Positions 24,479 through 38,004 are shown, numbered from the stretch's first letter. The stretch: DNA of 64,000 nucleotides from Hyperoplus lanceolatus (GCA_026929865.2 CM049418.1:8257501-8321500), one strand, 5' to 3'. A program made the numbers and translations. The notes: generated by a model from the sequence alone, not told the origin.

Positions 24479-24868
24479 TGTGTTCGCATCCCAGAAGTAG
24501 CTCAGGAAACGGGAAGCGCCGTGTATAAACAAAACACTGGCTGCACCCGAGGTGAGAGTTCTCCCGTTGCCAAACTTCTGTTCTGACCTGCTCCGTTGCC
24601 TTGTGTCCCCCTTCAACACTTAACTCGTTCCTCTTTCGTCCCGTACTTGTTCCACAGAGGTGTAAAATACATGAGTGTTACCTCTCTTAGAGTGAGAGTG
24701 TGTGTTGATCGTGTGTGTGGGTGGGTGTGTGTGTGTGTGTGTGAGAGTGTTTTTTTGGAGTGATAATGTTGACAGAGGGAGGGGTGTCAACGAGGGAAAA
24801 GGGGGTGATTAATTTGGTAGAAAGCCCGGCGGATGAGTGGCTCACTGTTTCCCTAGACACAGGGCCCT

Positions 24869-24912
<44 letters not shown>

Positions 24913-25918
24913 TTGTCTCCTTGCTCTGCTAAACAAGCTTTGTCTCCACTGACGAAACAAGCAATCCAGACGCACAGCCACAGAGTTGGTAAAAGCTGCT
25001 TGGCCTCTGTCTGCTGTTGGAGGACAACTTGTGTCATTGTTGTCTTCTGGGCAGACAGATTGATAAACCAATGCACTTTGTTTCTTCATCTCCGTCATGA
25101 AGGCAGAGGAGCCAATCTCTGCTTTCTGTTGACTGTGCATCACTAAAAAAACAATCTACGATGAAAATGACCCAGATATAGTTACTTTCTTCATTTATAC
25201 AAAAATTGGTTTTAATGTGAGAGCTAATAATCAACACAATGCTTATTTCACCAGTTTTACCCAAACCAGAGGTGAACCACGTGACCTCGTCCTCGGGAGT
25301 CACAGAGGCAAACTGCACGGCTCTGTCCCGGCCCGCGGCGGAGATACTGTGGAGCGTGGGTGAGGACAACCGAACGCTGGGGCCGCCCATTACATCCGCC
25401 TACGAGCAGGGGGACGGCACCACGCTAGTGACCAGCACGCTCCTCTTCCAGTCGGGCCTGCTCAGTGACCTGTCCGTCAAATGCATCGTGCACCACCCGG
25501 GTCTGGAGAAACCCCTGACAGTGGCCCTCAACACGACCGGTACAGTCTCAAAATGTTGCCAAAAAGCAGTTCTACTTCCCACTTCAGGGTGCTGAGTTGC
25601 AGTAGAAACAAGGCCTCTATTGTTTGGCATGTGTGTGCATTCTCAGCTGTTTTATTTTTTGAGTAATTATAGCTGCTGCAGCATACGGGAAATGTTATGT
25701 TTCTTAGGGGAAAGTCGTCATTCCAGTACCACTTCCGTATGGTCTAAGTTTTACACATTGTAATTTTACATACACAGTGCTGTAAGGTTAAATGTGTGTG
25801 TGTTTGTGTGCTGTAGTGAGTTCGGCCATGGTCATCCTCATCTCGGTGTGTGGCGTGGCGGTGATCCTCCTCCTGTGTCTCTGTGTGTGTCTCTGCAAGT
25901 GCTTCGTCTGCACTGACG
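22271..25918 (+). CDS. CD200-like D with two V domains (V-V-C2), 3' end unresolved
   Basis: Exons 22271-22340 (signal, MCLLLWIAGTAVS), 22849-23172 (V1: LLLGCNVTMEKG, VRQVRWLDKHNK, GCYRCIFDVFPKG), 23862-24191 (V2: ATLSCWYSLPERVHQVLW, EACYTCEFHTYPDG), 25255-25539 (C2: EANCTALSRPAAEILW, VKCIVHHPG) and 25817-25918 (TM: VILISVCGVAVILLLCLCVC) are all phase-1 and in frame, giving 370 codons. Both V exons end with the CD200-type CYxCxF...TCxxV pattern, which indicates tandem duplication of the V exon. The coding sequence is visibly richer in GC than its neighbours. The TM is followed by a cysteine-rich CKCFVCTD. The last exon is uncertain: the acceptor at 30462 would add one Asp and a stop at 30465-30467. 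It is probably a cell-surface ligand or receptor of the CD200 group. Confidence 0.75.
23229..23372. repeat. tRNA-derived SINE-like fragment
   Basis: On the minus strand a B-box-like GGGTTCCAATCC precedes a GC-rich segment of the kind found in fish SINE bodies. On the plus strand GTGGTGCAGTGGTTAGAGCG looks like a tRNA A-box region. The two heads face each other, so the element is rearranged. It sits in an intron of CD200-like D. This is a pattern judgement only. Confidence 0.4.
24388..24483 (+). repeat. (TG)n microsatellite
   Basis: Long, almost uninterrupted TG tract in the intron between V2 and C2 exons of CD200-like D. Open frames here are artefacts of the repeat. Confidence 0.95.
24712..24742 (+). 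repeat. (TG)n microsatellite, interrupted
   Basis: Short imperfect TG tract in the same intron of CD200-like D. Confidence 0.8.
24871..24909 (+). repeat. (TG)n microsatellite
   Basis: About nineteen TG units in the same intron of CD200-like D. Confidence 0.95.
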
Positions 25919-28900
25919 GTGAGTCCCGGCTCTCAAGCTTCACTTTCCACCTAAAAAAAGACCTACAATTTTCACTTTCAGTCACCCTGAATGACTTGAT
26001 GAAATGTATTCCAGGCCTCTCTCCACATTTGCTGTAATTACAACTTGTTTTTAATCCACCATAAAACAGAAAACAGCACTGTCTAAATACCAGATTATGC
26101 TACATAGGCTATGCTATGCTCTAGTGGTTTTCCAAAGGTTTTCTGGGAAGTGCAAGTGGCGGTTTGAAAACAGAAAAAAGTATGAGCATGTCACCAGAAA
26201 TACTCCTGCCATGGGACAATCTGAGTGTAGATTTCCTGTCCCTGTTTCAGCTCACGGCTCAGGAAAACGTGGGTGAAGAAAGTAAATTAGAGGCAGTCTT
26301 AGAAAGTTCTAGTGTTGATTTTAAGGGCCTCAGTCTTCTGCTGTTTTTCTGAGCAGCTTTCAAGCTCAACAGTGTAGCCACATGAATCAGAAGCAGGGCG
26401 GTAGAAATGACCGAAAACATCTGAAAACACTGGCATTTTAAGACAATACAATCTTTTCCATGGGGCATTACTTCATTACATGATCTCCACCATGGAAGAA
26501 AGTACACTCACACTCATTCGAAGTGGATTGTTTATCTTGCGGACATTTGTTCTGGCCAAGTTTTAAGTGCCTCTTGTCATTGTAGTGAATATGATGAATC
26601 GTTCGCATTCACAAATACGCCGGGATTTCTTTTTTTAGCCCTGAGAAGCCAACCTCAGAGGACTTTAGCACAAACAGTCCTGACTGATCAAATGTGTTTT
26701 ATCTGTGAAAATGTGTGCTTAAAGCTGCTGTTGTCAATATGTTTAAATATTCAAAGCATCACAATGATGGTGTAAATGAAAGGGGCCCTCATTCTGACAA
26801 CATTGCAGGTCTATAGCAAAATACTATAGAAATTTAGCAACTCGCATGTGAGCAGTTAAAGAGACAGACGTTTCCCTACCAAAAGCTGACCAAAAATTTA
26901 AATCAAAATGTATGCCTATGCTGCTCTGTCTCTGCTGGCTGTATAAATAAGTAACTGTTCATCATATGTACATAAAAGTTGGCAATACTGTGTTCCATCG
27001 TTGTGATCAAACATTGTTTCTTCTGCCCCCAAGTGGCCAACAATGTTTTATTTTATTGCGGGTTAAAAGAGGCTAAACACTGAATACTATAGACTGTATG
27101 TAGGCTGGATGTGTCAGGGCCCTAAGGCATTCAACAAAAAACAGTAAAAAAACTAAATTTATGTGTTCACCCTCGCAATTTGGGTCCATTGCCTTGAGAA
27201 CGGTGTACGTGAGGGTTGTTGAAGAGTAAGTGAAGAAGAGCGTCATCAAACCATGAGATGTCTCTTTTTCCCAAAAGCAACGTCTGAAGGTCAACTCGCA
27301 GGGCTCGCTGCTACCTTTCCACACAGATGTGTCAGGGTGGATGCTTACTCATGTGTCATTGGCACTCCTTGGACGCCTGTTAACACCTTTCCACACAATC
27401 CTTGCCTGGGTGTCACGGAAACCTCAAAGTAAAGCGTGTGGATGGCTGCCCACTTCCTATTTATCGGGAGTTTCTGCCTGGAAACAGGGCTTTTATGGCG
27501 GCGGTGACAGAAGCCTTGGCCGACGTTGGCACTTCTGCGGGCCAAACAAAAGCCGTGGAGGAAGAAAAACAAAAGTTGGAGCTGACGTCTCAAGGTCGGG
27601 ACCATCCCACGGCTACTCTCGATTGGGCAGCGTACAAATTAGCTCATGTCACATTAGCCACAAGAGTAATCCCAACAAATATGGTAGTCTATATTTGATA
27701 TATTCGTCATACCTGCATGGGGCCTTAAAAGGATCCTTAAAAGTATTTCCACGACAATGAATTTCCTAAATAGACCTTAATCAGAAGATTAATGAGGTTC
27801 CCTTTTCCCTTCAGCTCCTCCTTGCCATTGTTTTCTTGTGTGATAAGAATGCTGGGACCACACACGCCTATTTTCCTAACGTCTTAAAGATGGAAGCTCA
27901 CAGACACATTGCCCTAATTCCTTACATTCCTCGTAACATCTTCATGTCAAGTTCCAAAACCAAGAATGGCCCACATAGGTCGCACACAACAATGGCCTCA
28001 ACCATGCTACCCCGACTTGATTGTTTGTTTTTTACTCACATCCCTAAGACATGAGACAGTTCAGGGACAGTGTTGACACTCTCAAATTCTCTCTTTGCAT
28101 GTGATTGATTGTGTTGTGTTGGACCAGATCTTGAAGTATCTCTGGCCAAAATTCAGCGTGGGATATCTTGAACGGATTGCAGCTGGGTCATTGTAAAAAT
28201 GTATTTATTTTTCTCTGCTGGAGACTATGCATGTTGCTGGAGGCGCATTGCCCCAGTCTTGTTTTCCAACTCTTTGAATCCTGAGCAGAATAACAAGTGG
28301 TTGTGCCGATTGTCTTGAGTTAGCAGGCCAGAAGAAAAGAGCCTCTTTCTCTTGTCTAATCCCTTGGACTGTGGAGGACGGCAGACATTTAGGGGGCCTG
28401 TGGGTAGGGAGCGGGGACAAGGAGGACCAGAGGCCGAAGTTGAAAGCCTGCCCAGTTGATAACAACGCCCCCTCTCACGCTTCACTGTACAGACACACAC
28501 GTACTGTATGTCCCAGTCTTGGCTCAGGGTAAATGTGCCAGGAACACAGGCTTTTCACTGTCATGTGGTTCGGATTGCAGTTTAAGGGATGAGAGCTGTG
28601 ATGCAAAGTGTCTCAACTCCTTATTTGGAGCTGATTTGATTCATTTTGTCACATCTTTTTTTCAAATACATTTTCTGTTTCCATCACATACGTGAAAACA
28701 ACTTGAAAACGGGTTTCTAGCCATGCAGATCCTTTTGGTTTCATTTGCCAATGTTTTAAAATAAACTCATATGAGATTTCATTACAAAAAAAGTACACTT
28801 AGAAACGATTAGCTTTCTTAAAACAAGCCAACAACTAAATCCTGGTTGAGCGGCCCTAAGAGCATAAGTGTAAAAAAAACACATAGAAAGTTCTCATGTG

Positions 28901-30462
28901 AAATAACTAACTTTAACGTTTTCTTGTGGGGCTGGGGAACAGTTAGTTGAAAAATAGCAACTTTCAAGGGATTTAATGTCATTGTGTGTTGGATACTGTA
29001 AAACCAAAACTCATGACCTAGATGCCACTATAAGTAAGAGGGAACATATGCCTCTATTTTTGTAATTTTGGTGGGAAACCCTTCTTAAAAAGTTAAACTC
29101 TATGTTGATAAATATATGAAATCTAAAATGTCCTGCTGCAGAGAAACACTACTGTTAACGGTCTGAAAAATTGTGATGTCTGCGGCTAAAGTGTAACCCA
29201 CGAGCTGGCCACAGTGGCATCTGTGGTTCCTTCTTAACCAGTGGGTGTAATTCAGCCTCTGCCCACTTCAATCAATCACAGCTGGGAAGTAGAGGCCAAG
29301 GCCTGAGGTACTTCCAGTAAAAATGCTGCCGGCCTGTTTGTGTCTGTGTTTCCATTTTATTTTATTTTTTATTTTTTTGTGTACGACCAATAGGAGGTGC
29401 ATAGACTCCGATATATGGTGGTGGCACAGCAGGATGTGAACCATGGATAAGAGCCGTTTAATCAAGTAAAGCAAATGTTTTCAGTTGCACCTTTTAACCC
29501 TGTGGCACCACAGGAAGTGCTGGGGGAGGCACCACATCCGGCCGAACATGGTCGGCCTTTGAATCATAAGGGCAACACTGATTGCTCCTTAGAGATAAGA
29601 GGTAAGGAAACAGAACATATTGGAGCCTACTCGTGCAGAAGAATGGTGAAGGTGACACCTGCTGCCTGCTACACTGCAGGAAGAAAACATCTTCAACCTC
29701 TAATAATGAGACATTTTTCTTTTCTCTGTATTATTTTTATCCGTTGGTTCACCAGGCTCTCTGTAACACACAGCTGAGTTCATTGCCGCTCGTGCTCTAA
29801 TTGGATTTTTTTTTCTGGCTATACGTATCGATTCAGCTTTGCCTCCATGGACTTTTTCTCCTAAGAGGGCTAACTCTGAATAACTCACATTGCCACCACA
29901 TGGTATATTGAGGTGTGGCGGCTGCTTCATTATGTCTGTGGAATTCCTGCAATGTCTCATTATTTTCTGCATGTGGTCTGTGAGCCTTTTGTTGAGTCAC
30001 TGTGTGTGTGTACACAGACATGTATGTGCTTGCTGTATTTATTTTTTGCATTCCTGGGTGGGATTTATATCAAGTAATTACAGCTTCTGTAATGTGTTTT
30101 CTTGCATCATGTTCTGTGTGAACCAAATTCCAACTCATGCCTCATTGAATAGTTGGTGACTTGCACTATTAAATTTGGGAGAAAAATAAGTTCTCTTCTA
30201 AAAAATAACAAACATTGTGGTCCACCTTGGTGAATGGGTGAAAAATACTGAAAATGTTCCAGCTTCCTAAACACCTGATGTGTCACTGTCAAACTCACAG
30301 TGCTCAACCTTTTACTGAGGAATTCTCAGGGGTGTCTTGGCCTGACAGGATGCAGGCGTGCAGAGGAAGGATTTGACCTGCGGCTTCTGGTGGTCGTGGG
30401 ACAAAAGCATCGGGCTAGCCAACAAACCTCACGTCTCTCTCTCTCTCTGTGTTTCTGTACAG
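25919..30462. other. probable last intron of CD200-like D
   Basis: The TM exon of CD200-like D ends at a donor (GTGAGT) and no convincing tail exon appears before 30462. Open frames at 27329-27760, 27402-27698 and 29475-29777 have no domain signature and I treat them as chance. A missed short tail exon could lie here. Confidence 0.35.
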
Positions 30463-31659
30463 ACTGATTTGGAGGCGCGGCGTCGCTGCTGCTTTGATGA
30501 AGGTCCAGTGGAGCTCTGAGCCTGACCTAGCTGCTCAGCACCGTGCCCTCCAGCTCAACATGCAGAGGAAGGGAACAGAACAGAACTCTCACAGAGCTGA
30601 GCCAAATGCTTCTGCTAGTCCTGCTTCCATGAAGACACTGCTAGTGCGGACACACACACAGACGTCTATTGTCATTTACCAAGTAAACACTCAATTAAAA
30701 CCACATTATTGTTATTACACTTACAGTAGAAAGATTGCTTCGATGATTGATGAAGTCCTTGTGATATGTAATAGTTTTTCATTTGCATCAGCGTATATTA
30801 TGCCATTCTGGAGATCCAGTGGTCAGGCTGATGTTTTGTAACCTAAAAAGGTTGTTGCAGTGTGTGTATGTATAAAGTTTGGTTCATTTTCAGATATTGA
30901 ACAGTGTGATAAGTTATATTATTGTTTTTTTGGTTGATAATTGTAGCTCGTGTACAGTTTGCTCAGTAAGTTTTAGCTGGTTTGTGAATTTGTTGGGTAT
31001 CTTATCTTAATTCAATAGAAAGCAATACATTATTATCAGTGGTGAATTGATTAGTTGCCATTGAAAAAACACACAAATATTGCTTGTTAAAACATTGCGT
31101 CAAAGTTCAGGTTGATCATGTGTCCTTAGGTATTATTTTTTGAGAGTTAAAGCTCAAAAACTCAAAAAGAAAAAGACAACTGTTATCAGATTTTAACCAA
31201 AACGTTGCTCAATCCTGAATGTGTAAGAGCATCAATGAGGTCACCAAAAACAGAAATCCGTGACTACTGTAAAAACTTGACTACTGTAGGAACCCATCAC
31301 TCTCAACTGATTAAGAACTGTTTCGGGACCTTTTAATTAAACTGAAAACCTCTGTTTATGGCTCCCAAACAGATAAGCCAGATGATTAAAAAGGACACAT
31401 TTTTAAACTAGACTTGCAAGTTATACCGTAAATCAAAAAAGCAAGGGCCACTGACTTCAAGTGAACCAGCCCTGCTATGACTCAGACTGACTGGTCTGAG
31501 TGGGAAATAATACAGGGGGATTGTTATTTTTAGCTGCTGTGCTGCGCGGGGATGGAGAATGGGTGGTCAACCTCTAACCTCCACGTGCTTGGTGGTTGAC
31601 ACCGCCCAAGCGATTCCTGTGTGGATGAACCCTGCACCCGTGAATCACTGTTGGTGTGA

Positions 31660-31726
<67 letters not shown>

Positions 31727-32100
31727 GAAAGTGAAAGGAAATTGGAGTTTGTCCATGTGTTTGCAACGTTGTACAGTATTTCATGATATGCAGAGCCGAA
31801 CTGTAGGGATCATCCTGTTAGAGTATAACTAATAATAATTTGGAAAATATTAATATAGGCCTACAGTGGCTGTACAGTTAATCAGGAAAATAACCATATA
31901 TTCTTTATTACAACTAAACACAGCAGTTATTATTAAACTTTTAAAAAATCTATTAAAAACCACATTGGAAACTAATATGTAATCATGCCTTCACATTTAT
32001 AGTGTTTTTTCCGAGCAGTATTCATCTTTTTATTATTAAGTAGTTTCCTGTGCTGGTGCTGATTTGATGAACCTGAAGTTAAAAGTGGAATCGAAATAAA
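30463..32100 (+). other. candidate terminal exon and 3' UTR of CD200-like D
   Basis: An acceptor (TTTCTGTACAG) ends at 30462. Joined to the TM exon it reads Asp then TGA. An AATAAA at 32095-32100 followed by GT-rich sequence would close a 3' UTR of about 1.6 kb. RNA reads spanning 25918 to 30463 would be needed to accept it. Confidence 0.25.
31662..31723 (+). repeat. (TG)n microsatellite
   Basis: About 30 TG units in non-coding sequence. Confidence 0.95.
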
Positions 32101-35100
32101 ACCCAAGACTTTGCCTGCTGTGTTATTTGTCTTTTGTGTCAAAAAATGTCAAACATTTCTCGCATATACTTCAAATTTGAAACTGAACTCTCCAGACTAC
32201 CTTGGATACTTTTGACATTGTTGGGTTGCGATGTTTAATGACTGTGGGTGGTACAGAAACCTCACCAGAATAGAAAACTCATTTCCTCCGCAGCCCACTC
32301 CAGTGACTTCACCATCTCACTCTCACCCATCGACTGGCATAACGGCTATGGGAGTTTTTTTCTTTAAGGGCTTACCAAAACAGATATTGAAAAAGCTTAA
32401 CCTGAAATAACCACATACAATTCCACAATTGTTGTTTCAGGTGTTGTCTGAGTGAGTCAGTTGAGCGACGTGGATATTTTATGTTCCAAATTTATGTTAT
32501 ACTCCAAAATAATCAGTTGGGAAAGGCATTGCAAAATAATTGTTGGTGTGATATTAAGATATGCCATGAGTTCAACCTTAAGTTCACAGGATGCGTGAGC
32601 TTTTGGATTTTTTTCCAAATTATTTTAGAACGCTTTTAGACTCACGCTGTAAGTCATTAAATCCCAACCCAAACAGGGTACTTCTATTTTTGAAAAATTA
32701 ATTGAGCTATTTGCTCAAAGCTCTCCTGCCCCAAGACGCTCCTCAGGGTTTAGTGCTTGGTCCTCTCCATTTTCACTGCTAGCTTCACTAAATCTAGCAA
32801 CCTCTCATTTGAACAACATGTCACCCAAATGACCAAAACTGCCTTCTCCCAGATAAAAACAGCTGAAGCTGAGACTTTGACTCAGGTTTACTGCAACAGC
32901 ATTCTTTACGGCACATTATCCAAAGTCCTATTTAAATTCCAGTGTGTCCCTGCTCCCGGCTGACTATTTCTCAAACTGAATTTATCTTGTTTTGGGAATT
33001 TCTTCTGTGGTCTGAATTGGACCATCATAGCATTTTTTTTTTTCATATAACATATTCACGTAAATAACAAAAAAAAATCACTAAGAGTTTCCACAAACCA
33101 CACAGGAACGGATAAGTAGTTCCGTTGTTACTTGGTGGTTCTGAGTGGCATTTGGCTTATTTAAAGTTATGTGTGATACTGATCTCATTAATACAAATCA
33201 TTTGACTGAATGAAAACAAAGAGGCTTATCTGGAGGAAACTGTGTGCTAACATTGGTCCCTGAACAATTCTAAGGTGTATAAGGAGCCGTACTGGTAGGA
33301 AATAATAATTCCAGTGATGATCACTCAACGTTCTTTTAAAGGGTGTGTTGATCCATCTACAACCTTGTATCATTTGGCCAGTTGCCTTCTTAAATCAGTC
33401 CTGAGTTTTGCTTTTACACCACTAGATGGTGACCTTGTTAAATTGGTTTTAAAGAGAAAGTTCTTGAGTGTCCCCTTGTGGCACTCCAAGCTTAATTCAT
33501 ACTTTTTTTGTTCGCAATTGCTCCACGTCAACTTCCCTAACATAACATAAAGCAAAAAAGCACAGCAGTTGAAGACAACGACTGAAAAAAAACCCACATA
33601 CGTTCATGTACTTCACTGCAATGAGCCTCTCCGGCTGCACCAGTCACATGGTGGGTGGTGTGCATGTTGGGTGGGGTTTAGTCAAAAGTGAGCGCATCTG
33701 AGCAAGCGTGTGTGTGTGTGTGTGTGTGTGTGTTGCCTGTGCCAGATTGTGCAGACAGTGAGGCCGTCCCTGCACCAGGCTCTTCATGTAGCCTGTACTG
33801 TCGGCCCAACTAACTACTATCATTCAAATACAAATCAAACAAATTAAAATCATACAATCAATGTGGTTTAAGGCTTTTGTTGCCACAAAATCACCAGATC
33901 ACACTGAATCAAGATGCTGAACAGTTGCTCATTAGTGTCGATTATGGATATAAATGTTCATGGCATACTACATGTCACACCTATTATGTATGGGAGATAA
34001 AGTAATTGGTCCACTCTCTATAAATAGTCCTAAAATGTCTTCTTATGTTCTGTGGGCTATGCTTTAACATTTTCCAGCAATCTTCATTATTATAGCTTTG
34101 TTCTTGACTTTTAATTTATAGTTCCCTCTATTTTTTTTTGTAAAGAAATAATGTTTACCATTAATCATTCTTGTTGTAGACATATCATGCTACATGAACT
34201 GTAGAACCAAATTTCACATGAGGAGACCTGTGGAGATTTCTTTTTGTTCAGTTTTTTTTTCAGTTTGTAGGTGGTTTCAGTGTTAACTGAAAGGCGCCAT
34301 TTCCTAGATTCAGGTTTGAAGACAAGCGGTCCTGTGATGAGCTGAGATAGAACATTAAGAGCCCCCCCCCCTACCATGGTTGTCTGTCTGCTCCACACAT
34401 GTGATCAATATACTCTATATGTAAGTTATGTAACTCATTTTTAAATATGGCCTGTAGTCTTGTTGGAATTCACACTCATTTATTAGCACCTCGTACCATT
34501 TTCAGTGAAATGTGAGATGAAATAACAAAAGGAAAATGTTCAGATGATAACAGCCAGTGCCCCTTTCATTGGATTGGGCACCTGTTTTGGATTTTAATTT
34601 TTCAAATCCAACATTATTTGATAAACAATATGTGGTTAATGTGCTACTTTCTCTCAAGCTGTCTAACCTGGTTATTTATCCTGCCTATATCCCACTAAAT
34701 TCCACAATGGACATAAAACATTTTGAACTATTTTCAAAATTCCAAATGCCCCTCTTGTTTTAGGCTTAAAATGTTAAAGCTTTGCTAAATTAGCCTGAAA
34801 TATATTAGCCTATATTATATTAAAAAGCTAGTAACCTATTCCATTAAGTAGCCTAGGCCTACTAGGAAACTTTAAATATTTCTTGTTGTTGTTTGGTTGA
34901 GAGTTATCTACTAACAGTTTGAAATCTTAAGTGAATCCTAAAGATGTGGATTGATGTCCATATTCCTTCCTTGGGTCTGAAGTTGAGTAGATGGGTGAGT
35001 TTATGATTTATATTTCTTTTGCCTAATGTAACACAGCTTCCAGCCTTTGTCTTTACATATTTATATGATACGTGTGGTTTCATTCTGCTTCCTGTTCGTC

Positions 35101-35668
35101 AGTCGACAGTCAGTCTGCTCCTGAATGCACAACAGATACCGTGGCAAAGAAGAAGGGCTTCTTCTATCAACATCTAAGAGACCGTCAAGAACAGAGGTGC
35201 AAACACAATCACACAATATGGACAAACACAAAGTCCCATTTATGTCTGCAACGGATGTATGCAAAAAGACTGTTACCTGTACAGGAAGCAAAACTATTTA
35301 CCTGTAAATATTTTACATGCTGTGGTTTCACACTTAAGACATTTCACTGCAGTTTCATTACAGCTTGATTTACAGGAATTCAAATGAACTGAATGGAGTC
35401 AACAGTAAGATTTATAACAGTAAACCCGCCATGATAAAGACATTAATCATATTTTGCCGATGCAAAAAGCAATATTTGGTAATCAATAGCATATAACATA
35501 AAAATCACATCTTCATTACACAGCCTAGCACTGATAAACTCATTTGACAAACACACAAAAACAAGCATGTTACATGATAAAGAAACTTGAAATCAATACT
35601 TCATAGTAGCCTACTATTATGTCAAGATTGATCTTCACAGTTTGACTTCAAGACATATAGTTTAGGGA
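32101..35668. other. intergenic between CD200-like D and the btla pair
   Basis: AT-rich, with a short TG tract at about 33708-33733. No exon, RNA gene or element boundary was recognised. The 3' UTR of the left btla gene (minus strand) presumably occupies the right end. Confidence 0.45.
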
Positions 35669-37916
35669 TTACTGATCATTTTCATAGATATGGATGATAG
35701 ACAGTTCATGATGGGTAGGCTGGCAGCTCGGTTCCGATGTCTTCCTGGATTTTCCCACACACCGACCACCTTGGATGAACATAAGTATGGGTCACTTACT
35801 GAAATACATACATATTCCTATTGTTAATAGTGTTACTGCATGTAAAGATCACACATTCTCACCTTTGAACCCAGATTTTGATACAACACATATAGCTATC
35901 ACCAAGATGAAAAACACTGCTATTCCAATAATTCGGTACCCATAATGCCAGGGAGTGCCCTGAACTGCTGGTTTCTCTGAGACAAAAAAGGGAACATCAA
36001 TAAAATAAGCATCATAGAAGCAAAAGTTTTTGAGCCATACAATGCGTTTTAAGTGCAAGTTAGTTTTTCTTACCCGTTTCCGAAGTTGTCCCAGTAACTG
36101 TGGTGAGCTCGATTGTCCCTGAAAAATATTTAGAAAGTTAATTTGCTACAAAAAAGTAACATATCTTCAATGAGACCACTTGCAAAAAACAGCAGTAAGA
36201 GAGTCCTGCTGCTCACTCACCATGGACAGAGACGTTGATGGCATGACTCACACTGCTTCCAAGTTGACACTGATACAGACCTGAGTGGCTTGTGAGTATT
36301 TGTTGAAAGACCAAATGTGATATCCCTTCTAAAGGGTTTGAAAGTGTCCACTCTGTTTTAATGTGACTGGCACTGCTGACATTGACGGGAACATGTTTTT
36401 TCTCAAGTTTATGCCAGGAGACTGTTGGTGGGAAATCGCTGCAGAAACGTACAGGACAGTCAATACTAAGACATTCCCCAGGGGTAGCATTATAAACCGT
36501 GTAGCGGCGTACTCTAATTTCAATGTCACATCCTGAATCTTCACCTGCAAAAGGGAAAATGAGAAAATATAGGGATTAGAAATGGACGAGGCAACTCATG
36601 CTCACTTAATTGGACGATCTGATACCAGCTGACATTATTACATAATACTTAATTGATCCCGAAGAAAATTCAAACATCCATAAACAGCAAACATACATAA
36701 TAAAAAACAACCACAACACACACACACTCCCCACCCCTGCCAAGTTGAAACTGTACAAAACACAAATAATTAAATTAAACTTTGAAAATGGAGAGATAAA
36801 ACTTATATAACATTTTGATTAAACCTTGAAACAAAAACTAAGCATAAAAATAATAAAATTTAACCTTACAGAAAAAATGTACACCTATTAGTAAATAAAT
36901 ACTACTAAGCCTTGTACTAAATTAAGGAGAAATAAGAACAGTTTAATAGTAAATATGAAAGCAGTGAAAGAATTAGATCACAGGAAGAGTTGTATGGGTT
37001 TGTAATGCTGCAGCTGTGGCCGTCAAACTGAAAGAAAAAAAATCCAGGTCAGGAAGTCATCTTTGTTACCTTTGTGGTTACAGCAATTTTCTGCCTCTGG
37101 TTATGTGCAACTGGAAACAAATCCTTCCGATTTCAACATGCTTAGTTTTTTACATTACCGAAGGATATATTTTGTTTCGGAATTAGTGTCTGGCAATCTT
37201 TAATTAAGTGATGCCCAAGAGGCCAAAATTTGTAAGCAAAAGAGCTGCTGCGAAGTCTTTAATGGTCACTCTACGTGACGTCATGTAGTGCAATATGTAG
37301 CCTTTTTTTACTGGTACAAAGCAATCCCCATCTCCATGAAATTATGAGAAAAACTATGCAAACTATACCTTGTCATCTTTACTGCCTTAAATGGTTTTGT
37401 GCGGACATACCAACCACACCTACTCAAACAGTGGTGTGTGATATCCGCATTATATATGATCTAAGATCCAATATACACCTTTACATTTGCTCAGTTTAAC
37501 ACCTATTAACGTTGAAATACTCATGTTTTCTGATCGCTCAAATCTTTTACTATTCTCATCTTCGGAATTTAATGAACTACTATAACATACAATCTAGTTT
37601 ATTTCCGCGTTGAGTATTTTTCATTCTGCGTTTTTGCTTACAGGAAAAATATATAAAAAGTAAGATGTATATATGTGAAACCCTTTCAGTCTTATTAACC
37701 TGTGCAAAACAAATTTACAATAACATTTATATGATTAGTTTTCGTGAATAGATTACTAAGCGACAGTAAAACGGGTTGCAACAAAGAGCTATTCAGACTG
37801 AGAGTATAAGCGATATAGATAGAATAATAAAAAAACCTACTATCAGCTTTCAAAGTGATGATGAGCACTGCTAGGATGGACATGTAGAGAGTGGTCAGGC
37901 AGGAGACAGGTGTCAT
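35669..37916 (-). CDS. BTLA-like paralog with truncated tail (btla-B)
   Basis: Minus-strand exons 37841-37916 (signal peptide, LYMSILAVLIITLKA), 36221-36544 (Ig domain: CLSIDCPVRFCSDFPPTVSW, SGLYQCQLG), 36074-36118 (Thr-rich stalk), 35863-35976 (TM, IIGIAVFFILVIAICVV) and 35669-35769 (tail) give 219 aa with matching phases. The Ig exon differs from that of btla-A by about six residues, but stalk, TM and tail are unrelated. The tail is short and ends IIHIYENDQ. It lacks any ITIM and ends with Y215-E-N, a Grb2-type YxN similar in position and context to the IYDND motif of mammalian BTLA. It is probably an HVEM-type ligand receptor with altered signalling. The TM has no central charged residue; an Arg sits at its outer edge. 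Confidence 0.8.
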
Positions 37917-38004
37917 ATTTGAAACTCTTCAAGAAGCAGCTATCAAATAACTTTAACTGTATGCCTGCTCTATATACCAAAGCCAATGCCATGTGGTCTA
38001 TAAC

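Noticed and set aside
24187-24619. Long open frames on both strands made of Cys-Val or Thr-His repeats
   Set aside because: They are translations of the TG microsatellite. The same applies to frames at 24687-25146, 31530-31786 and 62879-63178.
27329-27760. 143-aa open frame on the plus strand
   Set aside because: No domain, no signal peptide or TM, no homologous pattern and overlapping frames on the other strand; treated as chance within an intron.
36329-36550. Minus-strand frame reading MQVKIQDVTLKLEYAATRF...
   Set aside because: Out-of-frame translation of the btla-B Ig exon; the same shadow appears at 41036-41272 in btla-A.
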